Counted from the first letter of the stretch, positions 37,652 through 46,392 are shown. The stretch is DNA of 64,000 nt from Pseudomonas sp. Q2-TVG4-2 (GCF_013620795.1 NZ_LGLW01000001.1:372001-436000); one strand, 5' to 3'. Translations and numbers: made by a program. The notes: generated by a model not told the origin, from the sequence alone.

Positions 37652-37666
37652 CATCCTCCAGGTTGC

Positions 37667-37707
37667 AGCGCCCCGCCCCGCCCGGCTCCCGGCGCGGGGC
37701 GCTTTGT
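37667..37707. terminator. Bidirectional terminator-like hairpin
   Basis: AGCGCCCCG and CGGGGCGCT form an exact 9-bp stem (37667-37675 with 37695-37703) around a GC-rich loop, followed by TTTG. It sits between the end of the small basic protein gene and the end of the convergent exporter gene, so it can stop transcription from the left and perhaps both ways. Confidence 0.75.
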
Positions 37708-37709
37708 CA

Positions 37710-38606
37710 TCAGGCCGGCGAACCTCCGAATGCCGAGCGCAGACGGCCCGCCACCCAGCCCCCGCCTACATTGATGATTAGCCCCAGCATCACCAGCAGC
37801 GCACCGACGGCCTGCAGCACACCCAGATGCTCGCCCAGCAGCAACGCGGCCGAGGTCAGCCCCACCACTGGCACCAGCAGAGAGAACGGTGCCACGGTAT
37901 TGGCCGGATATCGCGACAGCAGGCGACTCCATAGACTGTAGCCAAGAATGGTGGCGCCAAACGCCAGATAGACCAGCACCAGAATCGAGCTCAGACCTAT
38001 CCCGCGCAACGCACTTTCGATCGTCTGTGGCCCTTCCATCAGCCAGGACAAGGCAAAGAACGGAATCGGCGGGATCAGGCTGCCCCAGACCACCAATCCC
38101 ACCAGATTTACCTTGCCTACCTTGCGCGTGACGATGTTGCCCAACGCCCACATCGACGCCGCACAGATGGTCAGTACGAAGCCGGCCAGCGTCATGCTAC
38201 GGTCACCTTGCATGCCGATCAGCAGCAGCCCTCCGGCGGCGATCAGCAATCCGATCAGATTGGTCGCGCGTAATCGCTCGCCGAGAAACAACGCAGCGAA
38301 GAACAAGGTGAAGAACGCCTGCGACTGCAGCACCAGCGAGGCCAGCCCCGCAGGCATGCCGACTTTCATGGCGGAGAACAGAAAGGCGAACTGACCCAGC
38401 GAAATGGTCGCGCCATAAGCCAGCAGCCAGCGCAGCGGCATCTGCGGCCTCTTGACGAAGAGAATGGCGGGAAAAGCCGCGAGCGTGAACCGGAGTCCGC
38501 CGAGCAGCATCGGCGGGATGTCATCCAGGCCGATCTTGATCACAACGAAATTCATGCCCCAGACAATGATCACGACCAGGGCCAGCAGCAGGTCCTTGGG
38601 CGACAT
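37710..38606 (-). CDS. EamA/DMT family exporter
   Basis: The 298-residue product has ten hydrophobic segments in two EamA repeats (about 5-130 and 145-285). [24 protein letters not shown] and [21 protein letters not shown] are typical of the drug/metabolite transporter family close to E. coli EamA, which exports cysteine and O-acetylserine. The substrate here is not known. The ATG at 38606 gives [17 protein letters not shown], and the longer frame adds non-membrane residues. Its promoter lies in the 235-base gap shared with the next, divergent gene. Confidence 0.9.
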   Translation of the reverse strand: MSPKDLLLALVVIIVWGMNFVVIKIGLDDIPPMLLGGLRFTLAAFPAILFVKRPQMPLRWLLAYGATISLGQFAFLFSAMKVGMPAGLASLVLQSQAFFTLFFAALFLGERLRATNLIGLLIAAGGLLLIGMQGDRSMTLAGFVLTICAASMWALGNIVTRKVGKVNLVGLVVWGSLIPPIPFFALSWLMEGPQTIESALRGIGLSSILVLVYLAFGATILGYSLWSRLLSRYPANTVAPFSLLVPVVGLTSAALLLGEHLGVLQAVGALLVMLGLIINVGGGWVAGRLRSAFGGSPA

Positions 38607-38841
38607 GGCGGTTTCTCCGCAAGCAAAGACCTCATTAAAGCCTGAGCACGGCGTCGGCGCACTCATACAGCGAACACGCAAAACGACGATACAGTCGGTG
38701 CCGCCTGGTGATGCCCGGCAGCCTGAATCGCGCTCCCCTGCCGGAGACTACACGCTCAGGCCGTGCCTGTATCAGCTGCAACGGCTAGAATCGACGTCAA
38801 ACGGAAACACCACCAGTTCCACATTAATCACGAGAGTAACC

Positions 38842-39546
38842 ATGGGCGCACAGTGGAAAGCGAAACATAAGGAAGCAGCAGCCAACGCGAAGGGACGCAC
38901 TTTCGGCAAGCTGTCGAAGGAAATCATGATCGCGGCCCGCAGCGGTGCCGACCCGGACATGAATCCCCGCCTGCGCCTGGTGGTGGAGCAGGCCAAGAAG
39001 GCCTCGATGCCACGCGAAACCCTGGAGCGCGCCATTAAGAAAGGCGCGGGCCTGCTCGGCGAAAGCGTCCACTACGAGCGCACCATTTATGAAGGATTCG
39101 CTCCTCATCAGGTGCCGCTGATCGTCGAGTGCCTGACCGATAACGTCAACCGCACCGTCGCCGAAATCCGCGTTCTGTTCCGCAAGGGTCAGCTCGGCGC
39201 GTCCGGTTCGGTGGCCTGGGATTTCGATCATTGCGGCATGATCGAAGCGGCACCGGCCTCTGCGGATGCCGACCCGGAATTGGCTGCCATTGAAGCCGGT
39301 GCACAAGATTTCGAAGCAGCCGAAGATGGCGCAACGCTGTTCATCAGTGACGTGACCGACCTGGACATGGTCTGCCGTGCGCTGCCCGAACAGGGCTTCA
39401 CCGTGCAGTCGGCACAGCTGGGCTATCGACCGAAGAACCCGGTCACAAGCCTGACCGACGCGCAGCTCGAGGAAGTCGAAGCCTTCCTCAACGCCATCGA
39501 CGCCCACGACGATGTGCAAAATGTCTACGTCGGGCTGGCGGGCTGA
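38842..39546 (+). CDS. YebC/PmpR family protein
   Basis: The 234-residue product matches the YebC family (about 240 residues) with [44 protein letters not shown] and [23 protein letters not shown]. The N-terminus is [18 protein letters not shown], not the usual MAGHSKW, which suggests the paralogue branch that many Pseudomonas carry besides the ruv-linked YebC. Family members regulate transcription or, as later work suggests, relieve ribosome stalling at proline runs. The ATG at 38842 follows a weak GAGAG. Confidence 0.93.
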   Translation: MGAQWKAKHKEAAANAKGRTFGKLSKEIMIAARSGADPDMNPRLRLVVEQAKKASMPRETLERAIKKGAGLLGESVHYERTIYEGFAPHQVPLIVECLTDNVNRTVAEIRVLFRKGQLGASGSVAWDFDHCGMIEAAPASADADPELAAIEAGAQDFEAAEDGATLFISDVTDLDMVCRALPEQGFTVQSAQLGYRPKNPVTSLTDAQLEEVEAFLNAIDAHDDVQNVYVGLAG

Positions 39547-39586
39547 CAGCGGTCAGTTCCGGATCTGAATCAGAAGAGGCAAGGTA

Positions 39587-39931
39587 ATGAGCACCAACAA
39601 GCCGAACACACCCTATGCCCAGCGCGAACAGGGATATCGTGAAAAGGCGCTGAAAATGTACCCCTGGGTCTGCGGACGCTGCGCCCGGGAGTTCTCGGGC
39701 AAGCGGCTGAGCGAGTTGACGGTCCATCACAAGGACCACAACCACGACAACAACCCCGAGGACGGCTCGAATTGGGAGCTGCTCTGCCTGTACTGTCACG
39801 ATAACGAGCATTCACGCTACACGGACAATCAGTATCACGCCGAAGCCAAACCGGGCAGCGATCTTGGCCCGAAGGAGACGTTCAAGGCCTTCGCCGGGCT
39901 GGGCGACCTGCTCAAGAGCAAGCCGGACTGA
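39587..39931 (+). CDS. yajD: HNH nuclease family protein YajD
   Basis: The 114-residue product has a zinc-binding Cys pair CGRCA, the His motif VHHKDHNHDNNPEDGSNWELLCLYCHDNEH with a second Cys site, and the C-terminal GDLGPKETFKAF-like segment seen in YajD. It is a compact HNH domain protein of the E. coli YajD type, whose cellular role is not settled. It follows the yebC-like gene by 40 bases on the same strand with AGAGG and AAGG upstream of its ATG. Confidence 0.88.
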   Translation: MSTNKPNTPYAQREQGYREKALKMYPWVCGRCAREFSGKRLSELTVHHKDHNHDNNPEDGSNWELLCLYCHDNEHSRYTDNQYHAEAKPGSDLGPKETFKAFAGLGDLLKSKPD

Positions 39932-39957
39932 TCCCAGCCCGGTCGCCTCGGTGCCGG

Positions 39958-40389
39958 TCACTTCACCAGCAGTACCGGTACCGAAACCTCATGAACCACC
40001 CGATTGGCAACCGAACCGAGCAGCATGCCGGTGAAACTCCCGAGCCCACGCGTACCCATCACCACGGTGTCACAGCCGAATTGCTGCACTGCAGCGTTCA
40101 CCTGCTCCGCCACGTTACCCAGAATCGCGTGGGACTGATGCGCGACTCCGGCCGTTTGCAGCGCCGTAGCGGCTTCTTCGATTGTCCGATGCGATTTATC
40201 GAGGAAGCTCTTGTTCAGCTCTTCAACCGCGTTTGCAGTGACGAATTCGCCGTATAGCACCGGTTCCTGCTGCACGTTCAACACATGCACCTGAAGCCGC
40301 TTAGGTGCGTCGGCGGCGAAATCGATGATGTATTGCAGTGCTCGTTTGGCATTGTCCGAACCGTCGTAAGCTAGAAGAATATTGCGCAT
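39958..40389 (-). CDS. Universal stress protein UspA family
   Basis: The 143-residue product starts MRNILLAYDGSDNAKRALQ and ends with the ATP-binding pattern GTRGLGSFTGMLLGSVANRV (G-x2-G-x9-G-S), then VPVLLVK. Single-domain Usp proteins of this type support anaerobic survival in Pseudomonas and are often Anr-controlled. An Anr-like box lies 75 bases upstream. I start at the ATG at 40389; the longer frame is poor. The gene is divergent from truncated haemoglobin. Confidence 0.93.
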   Translation of the reverse strand: MRNILLAYDGSDNAKRALQYIIDFAADAPKRLQVHVLNVQQEPVLYGEFVTANAVEELNKSFLDKSHRTIEEAATALQTAGVAHQSHAILGNVAEQVNAAVQQFGCDTVVMGTRGLGSFTGMLLGSVANRVVHEVSVPVLLVK

Positions 40390-40463
40390 TGAGGGTCTCC
40401 GTCGATTGTTGGATACAGCATAGACCAACACCCAACCACGCCCGATCGCCAAGATCGGATCGG

Positions 40464-40477
40464 TTGCTCTGGATCAA
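40464..40477. promoter_or_regulatory. Anr/FNR-type box between uspA and truncated haemoglobin gene
   Basis: TTGCTCTGGATCAA matches TTGATNNNNATCAA at 9 of 10 fixed positions. It is 75 bases before the Usp start and 36 bases before the haemoglobin start, so it could serve either gene as an oxygen-responsive activator site. Confidence 0.65.
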
Positions 40478-40512
40478 TACTTTGTAAAACGCCTCCATTT
40501 CAAGGCCAGCTC

Positions 40513-40950
40513 ATGAATACACTTAGCGCAGTTCCGTATGGCATCGCTGATGCCTCATTTCAGGCAGCTGGAGGCGAGACAGGCATCGAACGTCTGGTCG
40601 CAGACTTCTATCGGATCATGGACGAGACCGAAGCTGCCGCTTGCGTGCGACAGCTGTATCCGCAAGACCTTTGCGAATCGCGCGAACGGCTGGTGGCCTT
40701 TCTCTGTGGCTGGCTGGGCGGACCTCGCCGCTACGCTGAGAAGTTCGGCAGCATCAGCATTCCGCAATTCCACACGCGCTGGAAAGTGGGAGAGGCCGAG
40801 CGAGACGCCTGGCTCGAATGCATGGCTCAAGCCATTGCCAGGCAGCGCTATCCGGCGGACTTCGCCAACTACCTGTTGGCGCAGCTGCGCGTGCCGGCGG
40901 AACGTATTCTCCAAGCAGGACAACGGGCCTGCCCGGCGCACCCACACTAG
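40513..40950 (+). CDS. Group II truncated haemoglobin
   Basis: The 145-residue product has the short globin layout of trHbO: AAGGETGIERLVADFYRIMD at the N-terminus, proximal His87 in IPQFHTRWKVG, and Trp100 in ERDAWLECM. Family members bind oxygen, NO or peroxide in bacteria exposed to low oxygen or nitrosative stress. An Anr-type box just upstream fits such a role. The C-terminus, QAGQRACPAHPH, is less conserved. Start at 40513 follows AAGG. Confidence 0.9.
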   Translation: MNTLSAVPYGIADASFQAAGGETGIERLVADFYRIMDETEAAACVRQLYPQDLCESRERLVAFLCGWLGGPRRYAEKFGSISIPQFHTRWKVGEAERDAWLECMAQAIARQRYPADFANYLLAQLRVPAERILQAGQRACPAHPH

Positions 40951-40953
40951 CCT

Positions 40954-40986
40954 GGTTCGGCTCACCATGGGCTGAGCGGCCGAACC
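40954..40986 (+). terminator. Hairpin after the truncated haemoglobin gene
   Basis: GGTTCGG CTCA and TGAG (C) GGCCGAACC pair in a long imperfect stem with a short loop, starting 4 bases after the stop codon. There is no T-run, so it would be a weak or factor-dependent terminator. It marks the left edge of the HAM1-SIR2 cassette. Confidence 0.5.
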
Positions 40987-41075
40987 CTGAGCTGATCGCT
41001 GCGTCATACCCATTGCGGAGGCACGATGCGCACCCCGCCGCACCCGGTTCGAACAGCGCAGTCAGGTGAGTCGAC

Positions 41076-41624
41076 ATGAAGATCCGCTTTGCCTCGGTCA
41101 ACGAGCAGAAGATTCGCGATGCAGGAGAATTTCTAGGGCACAGCGGCATCGAGATCATCAATTTTCCGGTGCGCATCGTTGAAACCCAGACCGAAGACCT
41201 CTACCAACTGGTCAGCGATAAGTTACTGAGCGCCTTCAAGCTGATCGGCAAGCCCGTGTTTGTCGAACATTCCGGACTCTTCATCACCAGTCTGAACGGC
41301 TTCCCCGGCGGGCTTACGCAGGCGTTCTGGGACCGTCTGCACGCGGTGCGCTTCTCCGAACTGATCGGCAATCTGGAGGATCCCTCGGCGGTAGCACGCA
41401 CCCTGATCGGCTACTGTGATGGCCGCAAGCGGCATTTTTTCGAGGGCGAGGTCGCCGGCCGGATTTCTCGCGAGCCGGCGGGCGATGAAGGCTTCGAGTG
41501 GGACAATGTATTCATTCCCGACGGCTACTCCTGCACCTTCGCCGAGCTAGGGGGCATCCATAATGATTTGTCCATGCGCAAACGGGCCCTGGAGGCCTTC
41601 GTCACACACCTCCGTGGGGCCTGA
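41076..41624 (+). CDS. ITPase/HAM1-like protein with altered active site
   Basis: The 182-residue product has the Maf/HAM1 fold of (d)ITP/XTP pyrophosphatases. The nucleotide motif ASVNEQK (Ser7-Asn9-Lys12), Glu36 and Lys49 align with ITPA. However, ITPA's VEDTCL loop reads VEHSGL: the conserved Asp becomes His65. Further changes are Lys89 to Gln82, Lys172 to His162 and His177 to Met167 (ITPA numbering first). The fold's substrate pocket seems kept (FEWDNVFIPDG) but catalysis looks lost, so a sensing role is more likely than house-cleaning. The SIR2 gene follows 12 bases later. Kongming KomB is the closest match I recall. Confidence 0.85.
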   Translation: MKIRFASVNEQKIRDAGEFLGHSGIEIINFPVRIVETQTEDLYQLVSDKLLSAFKLIGKPVFVEHSGLFITSLNGFPGGLTQAFWDRLHAVRFSELIGNLEDPSAVARTLIGYCDGRKRHFFEGEVAGRISREPAGDEGFEWDNVFIPDGYSCTFAELGGIHNDLSMRKRALEAFVTHLRGA

Positions 41625-41636
41625 GAGAGGTAGTCG

Positions 41637-42428
41637 ATGCAGAAGCTTTTGGAGGCGTACCGGCACAACCGCCTGATTCTTTTCGTGGGCTCTGGCGTAT
41701 CGGCCAACATCGGACTGCCACCGTGGCGCAACTTGATCGACGAGATTGCGCTACAGCTCGATTACGACCCTGACGTTTTCGATACCTACGGCAATTTCCT
41801 CTCGCTCGCAGAGTATTACCGCATCAAGAAGGGCAACATCGGACCACTGCGCAGCTGGATGGACCGCGAGTGGCACAAGGATATTGAGATTCGCGATTCG
41901 GAGATCCACAGGTTGATCGTGCAGGGACGTTTTCCAGCCATCTACACCACCAATTACGATCGCTGGCTGGAAAACGCCCACGACGCGCACGGCGTCAGCT
42001 ATATCAAAATCGCCAACGCCAGCGATCTGGTGAAGGCGCGCGACGGGGTTCGGCAGATCGTCAAGTTTCATGGCGATTTCGATGATGATGACTCGATCGT
42101 GCTGGACGAGACCAGCTATTACGAGCGGCTGCAATTCGAAACGCCGCTCGATATCAAGTTGCGCGCCGACACGTTGAGTAAAGCCGTTCTGTTTATCGGT
42201 TACAGCCTTTCCGATACCAACATTCGATTGTTGTTCTACAAGCTTTCTAAGATGTGGAACGAACATGAGACCCTTGGCGTCCGACCGATCTCATATGTCT
42301 TCTCACACAAACCCAACCCGGTGCAGGAAGAAATCCTCAGCCAATGGGGTATCCGAATGATTACATCAGAGGATGACGAGCCAGGACAGGCACTGCAGAA
42401 CTTTCTGAAGGAACTCGTTGAGGACTGA
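41637..42428 (+). CDS. SIR2-like NADase candidate, partner of HAM1-like protein
   Basis: The 263-residue product is a single-domain SIR2-like protein with the NAD-binding loop [14 protein letters not shown] (residues 17-30), YTTNYDRW (Asn106), catalytic His145 in VKFHGDF, and [17 protein letters not shown]. These residues match SIR2-type enzymes that cleave NAD+ in anti-phage systems (Thoeris ThsA, DSR, Kongming KomC). No HerA, TPR, STAND or APAZ part is present. GAGAGAGG precedes the ATG. It forms a discrete two-gene cassette with the HAM1-like gene, with a hairpin at each end. Confidence 0.85.
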   Translation: MQKLLEAYRHNRLILFVGSGVSANIGLPPWRNLIDEIALQLDYDPDVFDTYGNFLSLAEYYRIKKGNIGPLRSWMDREWHKDIEIRDSEIHRLIVQGRFPAIYTTNYDRWLENAHDAHGVSYIKIANASDLVKARDGVRQIVKFHGDFDDDDSIVLDETSYYERLQFETPLDIKLRADTLSKAVLFIGYSLSDTNIRLLFYKLSKMWNEHETLGVRPISYVFSHKPNPVQEEILSQWGIRMITSEDDEPGQALQNFLKELVED

Positions 42429-42480
42429 TTAAACAGTCTCGCTATTGCACCGCGTATAAGCAGTCAAGCGAAGCGTAAGC

Positions 42481-42508
42481 GAGTGCGATGCCATTGGACA
42501 TCGCACTC
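42481..42508. terminator. Hairpin between SIR2 gene and convergent OM protein gene
   Basis: GAGTGCGATG and CATCGCACTC are exact 10-bp arms with an 8-base loop. It lies in the 87 bases between two convergent genes and may act in both directions. No T-run follows on either strand. Confidence 0.6.
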
Positions 42509-42515
42509 CCAGGCC

Positions 42516-43031
42516 TCAGTAGTTGTAGCCAATACCGACGCTGTAGAAGAAAGCACCATCATCGTAGCGATCCCGCGCATCGCTCCCACTCTTGAAAAGG
42601 AACTGATATTCGGCCATTGCGGTGATGAAGGTCTTGTCCTGCACCCAGTATTTCAAGCCAACTTCCGGACCACCCATGAAGGTCTCATCGACCTCCTCGC
42701 CATAGATTCCGCCAACACTCAGCCCCACAAACGGACGGGTATTGCCGGTACCGAAATGGTAGTCGTAGAACACACGGGTCGAGCCGTCGAACTGCACGCT
42801 CTCGCCTTCCGAGTCTCGGGCATTGACTGTTTGCCGGACGCCCCACATCGAGGATTCGTCCAAATAAGTACCCCAACTACCTTGTACGGAGAACACTGTA
42901 TCGTCGAAGTCCTTATCACTACTGCCCGCACCGCCCAACGTGACTTCACGGTCGCCTGCCACCGGAGCGGCAACTGCAAACGCGGGAAGCATGGCGGCGA
43001 CCAGGAGGGAAGTTTTGAAAAGTTTGTTCAT
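42516..43031 (-). CDS. Small outer-membrane beta-barrel protein
   Basis: The 171-residue product has a signal peptide (MNKLFKTSLLVAAMLPAFAVA) and alternating strands such as FYDYHFGTGNTRPFVGLSVGGIYG, ending in FFYSVGIGYNY. This resembles eight-stranded outer-membrane barrels (OmpW/opacity-like). The role is unknown. I start at the ATG at 43031 because the 12 upstream residues of the longer frame are not signal-like. The next 250 bases have no gene. Confidence 0.82.
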   Translation of the reverse strand: MNKLFKTSLLVAAMLPAFAVAAPVAGDREVTLGGAGSSDKDFDDTVFSVQGSWGTYLDESSMWGVRQTVNARDSEGESVQFDGSTRVFYDYHFGTGNTRPFVGLSVGGIYGEEVDETFMGGPEVGLKYWVQDKTFITAMAEYQFLFKSGSDARDRYDDGAFFYSVGIGYNY

Positions 43032-43283
43032 GACAACACCTCTTGTTCTTACTGGCGGAATACGCAACTTACGCGATGCGCATTACTAGTGACCGGAGCA
43101 TGCCGAGACTGTTCACTTTATTTTAGATATACCGAGTAATTACCTATTTTCAAAAGGTTTTCTCGCCAACTCGCCGCTTCGCCAGTTAACCCATATGGAT
43201 ATTAGAATCGCAAGGACCCAGGATATAAACCGGTCCGCTTGTATAAAGAACTAGCTAAACGGCCCATCCCTCCCGCCGAATAA

Positions 43284-45224
43284 TCAGGCAGAACTACCTT
43301 GGCTGGTCGCCGTCTGGTCCGGCAGCGGCTCGTCTTCAGGGTCCGTATCGAAGTCTCGTCCCATGGCGATCCGCAACCATATCGGTATTAGTAACAGGCC
43401 TACCGCCAGACATACCCAGCTGAGAGTGGAACTGCCGTCCGGTGGGGGGAACAACAAGCGGCCCACGCCGACCAGCAGCGAGAAAAGCGAAACCGCCGTG
43501 ACGGCTACGGCAAACAGACGGGTACCGAGCGCCTTGACTGATACCGCTGCGCCAATGCCGTTGAGCATCGCGGCGTGCCGCCAGAAGCCGAACGGTCGCA
43601 CGCGGCGATAGAAGCGTTTAAGCGTGGCATCGTCGGTGGCTGGCGTAATGAAGGTGACGAGGATGGCTGCCGTGGTGGTAACCAGCGCCATGATGCCGAG
43701 GCGTATCCACTCGCCTTCCGGATCGGTCCCCAGATAGTAGAGCAGCAAGGGCGCGGTGATCAGCGAAACACCCATTGCGGTCAGCTCGGAATATAGATTG
43801 ATACGCTCCCAGAGCCACCGCAGTACCAGCACCGATCCCATCCCCGCGCCGAACAGCAGCGAAATGAACCAGGCTGTCTGGATCGAGCCCAAGTTAGCCA
43901 TGATGATCATTGCAATTGCGAGAATAAGCACGTTGGACAACCGCGCCACGACCACCAGTTCCCGGTCCCTTGGCTTGCGTTTGAGCACGTGCGGCGCAAA
44001 CACCCCGCCATACACATCGTTGCTCCAATAGGATGCGCCCCAGTTGAGATGTGTATCGACTGTTGAGGCCAAGGCTGCCAGCAGGCCAACCAGCATCAGC
44101 CCGCGTACACCCGGAGGCAACAGCTCCTCGATGCCCTGAACGAATAGCGCTTCCCGTCCGGCAGTAAAGCCATCGCCGGCCATTTCCGCAGGCGTGAATG
44201 GATAAAGCACCAATAGCCCGACCGCAATCGCCATCCAGAACAGACTGCGCAGGAAAATTTGCAGCCAGGCAAACACCAGCCCGGCGATCCTGGCGTCGCG
44301 GTCAGTTGGGCAGGCCATGCTTCGTTGCGCAAGATAGCCGGTGCCGTCGGAGTTCATCTGGAAGAACCATTGCAAACCAACGATCACCAGAAATGGCATC
44401 AGCGCTTCCCCAGCGTTCGCCGGAGGCGCGAACGAGAGCATTTTGCTGGCCTGATCGACACCGTAGAGTTCGACAATGCGATCGGTCAGTCCGCCCAAAC
44501 CGCCGGCCGCATCGACGACGAACCAGGCATAGAGCAGCGTGCCAATCATGGCCAGACTGAACTGCACGACATCCGTCTGCACCACCGCCCGCAGCCCTCC
44601 AGTGATCGAATACATTGCAGTAAACGCAAGGATCAACAGGATCGATATGAGATTGTTGGCGCTCATCATCGCCGGCTCCAGCCCGGTGATGCTCTCGCCG
44701 AGTTGAATCCCAGTGCTGGCGATGAAACCCACAATGGGTTCGTATAGGCCGGCGGGCAGCCATAGATGCCAGGGCAGAAACACCTCGGCGATGCGGATAG
44801 CCGCCACCAGTACCATGGCGAGCACAACGCAGTTGATCACCGTGCCGTAGTAGATGGCCTTGAGTAAACGCAACGGCGTGACGCCCTTGCCGCTATAGCG
44901 CACACGAGTCAGTTCGGCATCGGTCAACACTCCGGCGCGGCGCCAGCCCACCGCAAACACGAACGCCATCAGCAAAAATGCAAGACCATAGATCCACAGT
45001 CGCCAGAGCGCGAAGACGCCTGCCGTCGCAACCAGGCCGGTCACCAAAAGTGGCGTATCAGCGGCGAACTGGGTCGCGCCCATGGAAAAACCAGCCTTCC
45101 AGCCCTTTATGGTCCTGCCCGCAAGAAAATACTCATCGAGACTCTGAGAGGCCTTGCCGCGTGCGCGCAGACCGGAACCCAGACCGTATAGGATGAAAGC
45201 CACCACTATCAGTAGATCCAACAT
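43284..45224 (-). CDS. Sodium:solute symporter (SSS family)
   Basis: The 646-residue product has about 14 hydrophobic segments and family strings such as GLGSGLRARGKASQSLDEYFLAGRTI, SITGGLRAVVQTDVVQF and QFAADTPLL. The last is in the usual sodium-binding region of TM1. The SSS family takes up proline, pantothenate, acetate, sugars or urea, and the substrate cannot be chosen from sequence. It has a longer C-terminal part (about 90 residues beyond the core) than PutP. It stands alone. Confidence 0.88.
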   Translation of the reverse strand: MLDLLIVVAFILYGLGSGLRARGKASQSLDEYFLAGRTIKGWKAGFSMGATQFAADTPLLVTGLVATAGVFALWRLWIYGLAFLLMAFVFAVGWRRAGVLTDAELTRVRYSGKGVTPLRLLKAIYYGTVINCVVLAMVLVAAIRIAEVFLPWHLWLPAGLYEPIVGFIASTGIQLGESITGLEPAMMSANNLISILLILAFTAMYSITGGLRAVVQTDVVQFSLAMIGTLLYAWFVVDAAGGLGGLTDRIVELYGVDQASKMLSFAPPANAGEALMPFLVIVGLQWFFQMNSDGTGYLAQRSMACPTDRDARIAGLVFAWLQIFLRSLFWMAIAVGLLVLYPFTPAEMAGDGFTAGREALFVQGIEELLPPGVRGLMLVGLLAALASTVDTHLNWGASYWSNDVYGGVFAPHVLKRKPRDRELVVVARLSNVLILAIAMIIMANLGSIQTAWFISLLFGAGMGSVLVLRWLWERINLYSELTAMGVSLITAPLLLYYLGTDPEGEWIRLGIMALVTTTAAILVTFITPATDDATLKRFYRRVRPFGFWRHAAMLNGIGAAVSVKALGTRLFAVAVTAVSLFSLLVGVGRLLFPPPDGSSTLSWVCLAVGLLLIPIWLRIAMGRDFDTDPEDEPLPDQTATSQGSSA

Positions 45225-45387
45225 ATTGTTTTATCCTTTGTTGGAAGGGCTGCTCTAGCTGAGAACCTGCGCAACGGCCAAAGATTGCAGCGTTCGGATG
45301 AACGGGCGAAGGCACCACGCCGCCGCCCACGGACGCAGCGGCGGCCAGCATTGGTTACCATGCGCGGCGCGCCGTCAGGTATCGCTC

Positions 45388-45825
45388 ATGTCCGAATTCC
45401 ATTTGCGTCAGCTACCGACCGAGTGCCGGCCTCTACTCAACAAGTTCTACCGAGCCCACCGCAGCCATATGCGGATGCCGGCCGGGGCGTGCTGCTGGGT
45501 CGCGGAAAACACGGATATCGCTGCGGGACTCTGCATGACCCGTATCGCCGATGGCCGCTGGCTAACCGGATTGCTGGTCGCGCCAAATCAGCGCAACCAA
45601 GGGTTGGCAAAGCGTTTGGTGGCTCGGGCACTGGCCGCTAGCGAAGGAGCTGTCTGGCTGTTCTGTGAGCCGAAGCTAATCCGTTTTTACCAACAGCAGG
45701 GCTTCAGCGAGCCTTCCACGTTGCCGGAGTCGTTGGCGTCCCGCCTACAGCGCTACAACCGAAACAATACCCTCGTGGCGCTATGGCACGAGAACGAGAG
45801 AGCTGTATGTCCCCTACCGTTCTGA
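45388..45825 (+). CDS. GNAT family acetyltransferase
   Basis: The 145-residue product has the acetyl-CoA-binding pattern LLVAPNQRNQGLAKRLVARAL and C-terminal FYQQQGFSEPSTLP, typical of GNAT. The substrate is unknown. I start at the ATG at 45388 (MSEFHLRQLPTECR); an earlier ATG would add 30 residues with no fold. The next gene's start overlaps its end by 19 bases, so the two are co-translated. Confidence 0.86.
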   Translation: MSEFHLRQLPTECRPLLNKFYRAHRSHMRMPAGACCWVAENTDIAAGLCMTRIADGRWLTGLLVAPNQRNQGLAKRLVARALAASEGAVWLFCEPKLIRFYQQQGFSEPSTLPESLASRLQRYNRNNTLVALWHENERAVCPLPF

Positions 45826-46223
45826 CGATCGCTACAGCTTGCCTGCTCGACGGAGCCGGCCGGGTGCTGGTCGTACGCAAACGCGGCACAAGCGTATTCA
45901 TGTTGCCTGGCGGCAAGCTAGAAGCTGGGGAGACGCCACGGCAGGCGCTCAGGCGGGAGCTTCATGAAGAGCTTGATCTAAGGATGGAGACTTCGCAGCT
46001 GCAGTCGCTCGGGCATTTCCGCTCGCGTGCGGCCAACGAACCGGGCCACTGGGTCGAAGCGGATGTCTTCATGGGTCGCCTGGCAGGCGAAGTGCAAGTA
46101 CAAGCGGAAATTGAAGCATTTGCCTGGCTGGAACTGAATACGCAACAGCAGGATCATCTGGCCCCGTTGCTGCATGAGCAGGTGCTCCCTGCGTTACTTC
46201 GGCGGCTAGCCGCCGAAGGTTGA
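45807..46223 (+). CDS. Nudix hydrolase
   Basis: The 138-residue product has the Nudix box in GGKLEAGETPRQALRRELHEEL, with the Gly near its end replaced by Asp (LDL). It probably cleaves a nucleoside diphosphate derivative. The start MSPTVLTIATACLLDG is chosen because it keeps the short overlap with the GNAT gene; the longer frame adds 8 residues. The overlapping arrangement suggests linked detoxification of a modified nucleotide or a CoA ester, but no substrate is readable. Confidence 0.88.
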   Translation: MSPTVLTIATACLLDGAGRVLVVRKRGTSVFMLPGGKLEAGETPRQALRRELHEELDLRMETSQLQSLGHFRSRAANEPGHWVEADVFMGRLAGEVQVQAEIEAFAWLELNTQQQDHLAPLLHEQVLPALLRRLAAEG

Positions 46224-46245
46224 AACGCTATCAGAGCCGGTCGGG

Positions 46246-46392
46246 CTACGGGGAAATGGGGTCACTTGCCGGGAAAGTCTCTTCCAGCGCTTCGTCCAGG
46301 TGATCCTCATCAGCCTCGTCTGGACGGCGTTTGATCTGATCTTCCTGATCCTGCCCCGGTTGGGCAGGTGCATTCGGGTCGTTGCCGTTCAT
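46246..46392 (-). CDS. Small acidic protein with ETFPASDPIS tail, 48 residues
   Basis: The product starts MNGNDPNAPAQPGQDQED and has the tail EALEETFPASDPISP, a pattern I recall from many short conserved Pseudomonas proteins. It is very acidic. AAAGGAG lies 6 bases before the ATG, a strong ribosome site that argues this short gene is real. It is convergent with the Nudix gene, with 22 bases between. Function is unknown. Confidence 0.78.
   Translation of the reverse strand: MNGNDPNAPAQPGQDQEDQIKRRPDEADEDHLDEALEETFPASDPISP

Noticed and set aside
41076..41624. Housekeeping RdgB (non-canonical purine NTPase)
   Set aside because: The catalytic Asp and other residues differ from RdgB, and the gene is paired with SIR2 instead of the usual hemW-linked context.
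42483..43139. 218-codon plus-strand frame opposite the outer-membrane protein
   Set aside because: It overlaps a protein with signal peptide and barrel pattern; the frame itself has no features.
46200..46215. CGGCGGCTAGCCGCCG palindrome at the end of the Nudix gene as a terminator
   Set aside because: It lies inside the coding sequence and lacks a T-run, so it may reflect codon usage rather than a terminator.
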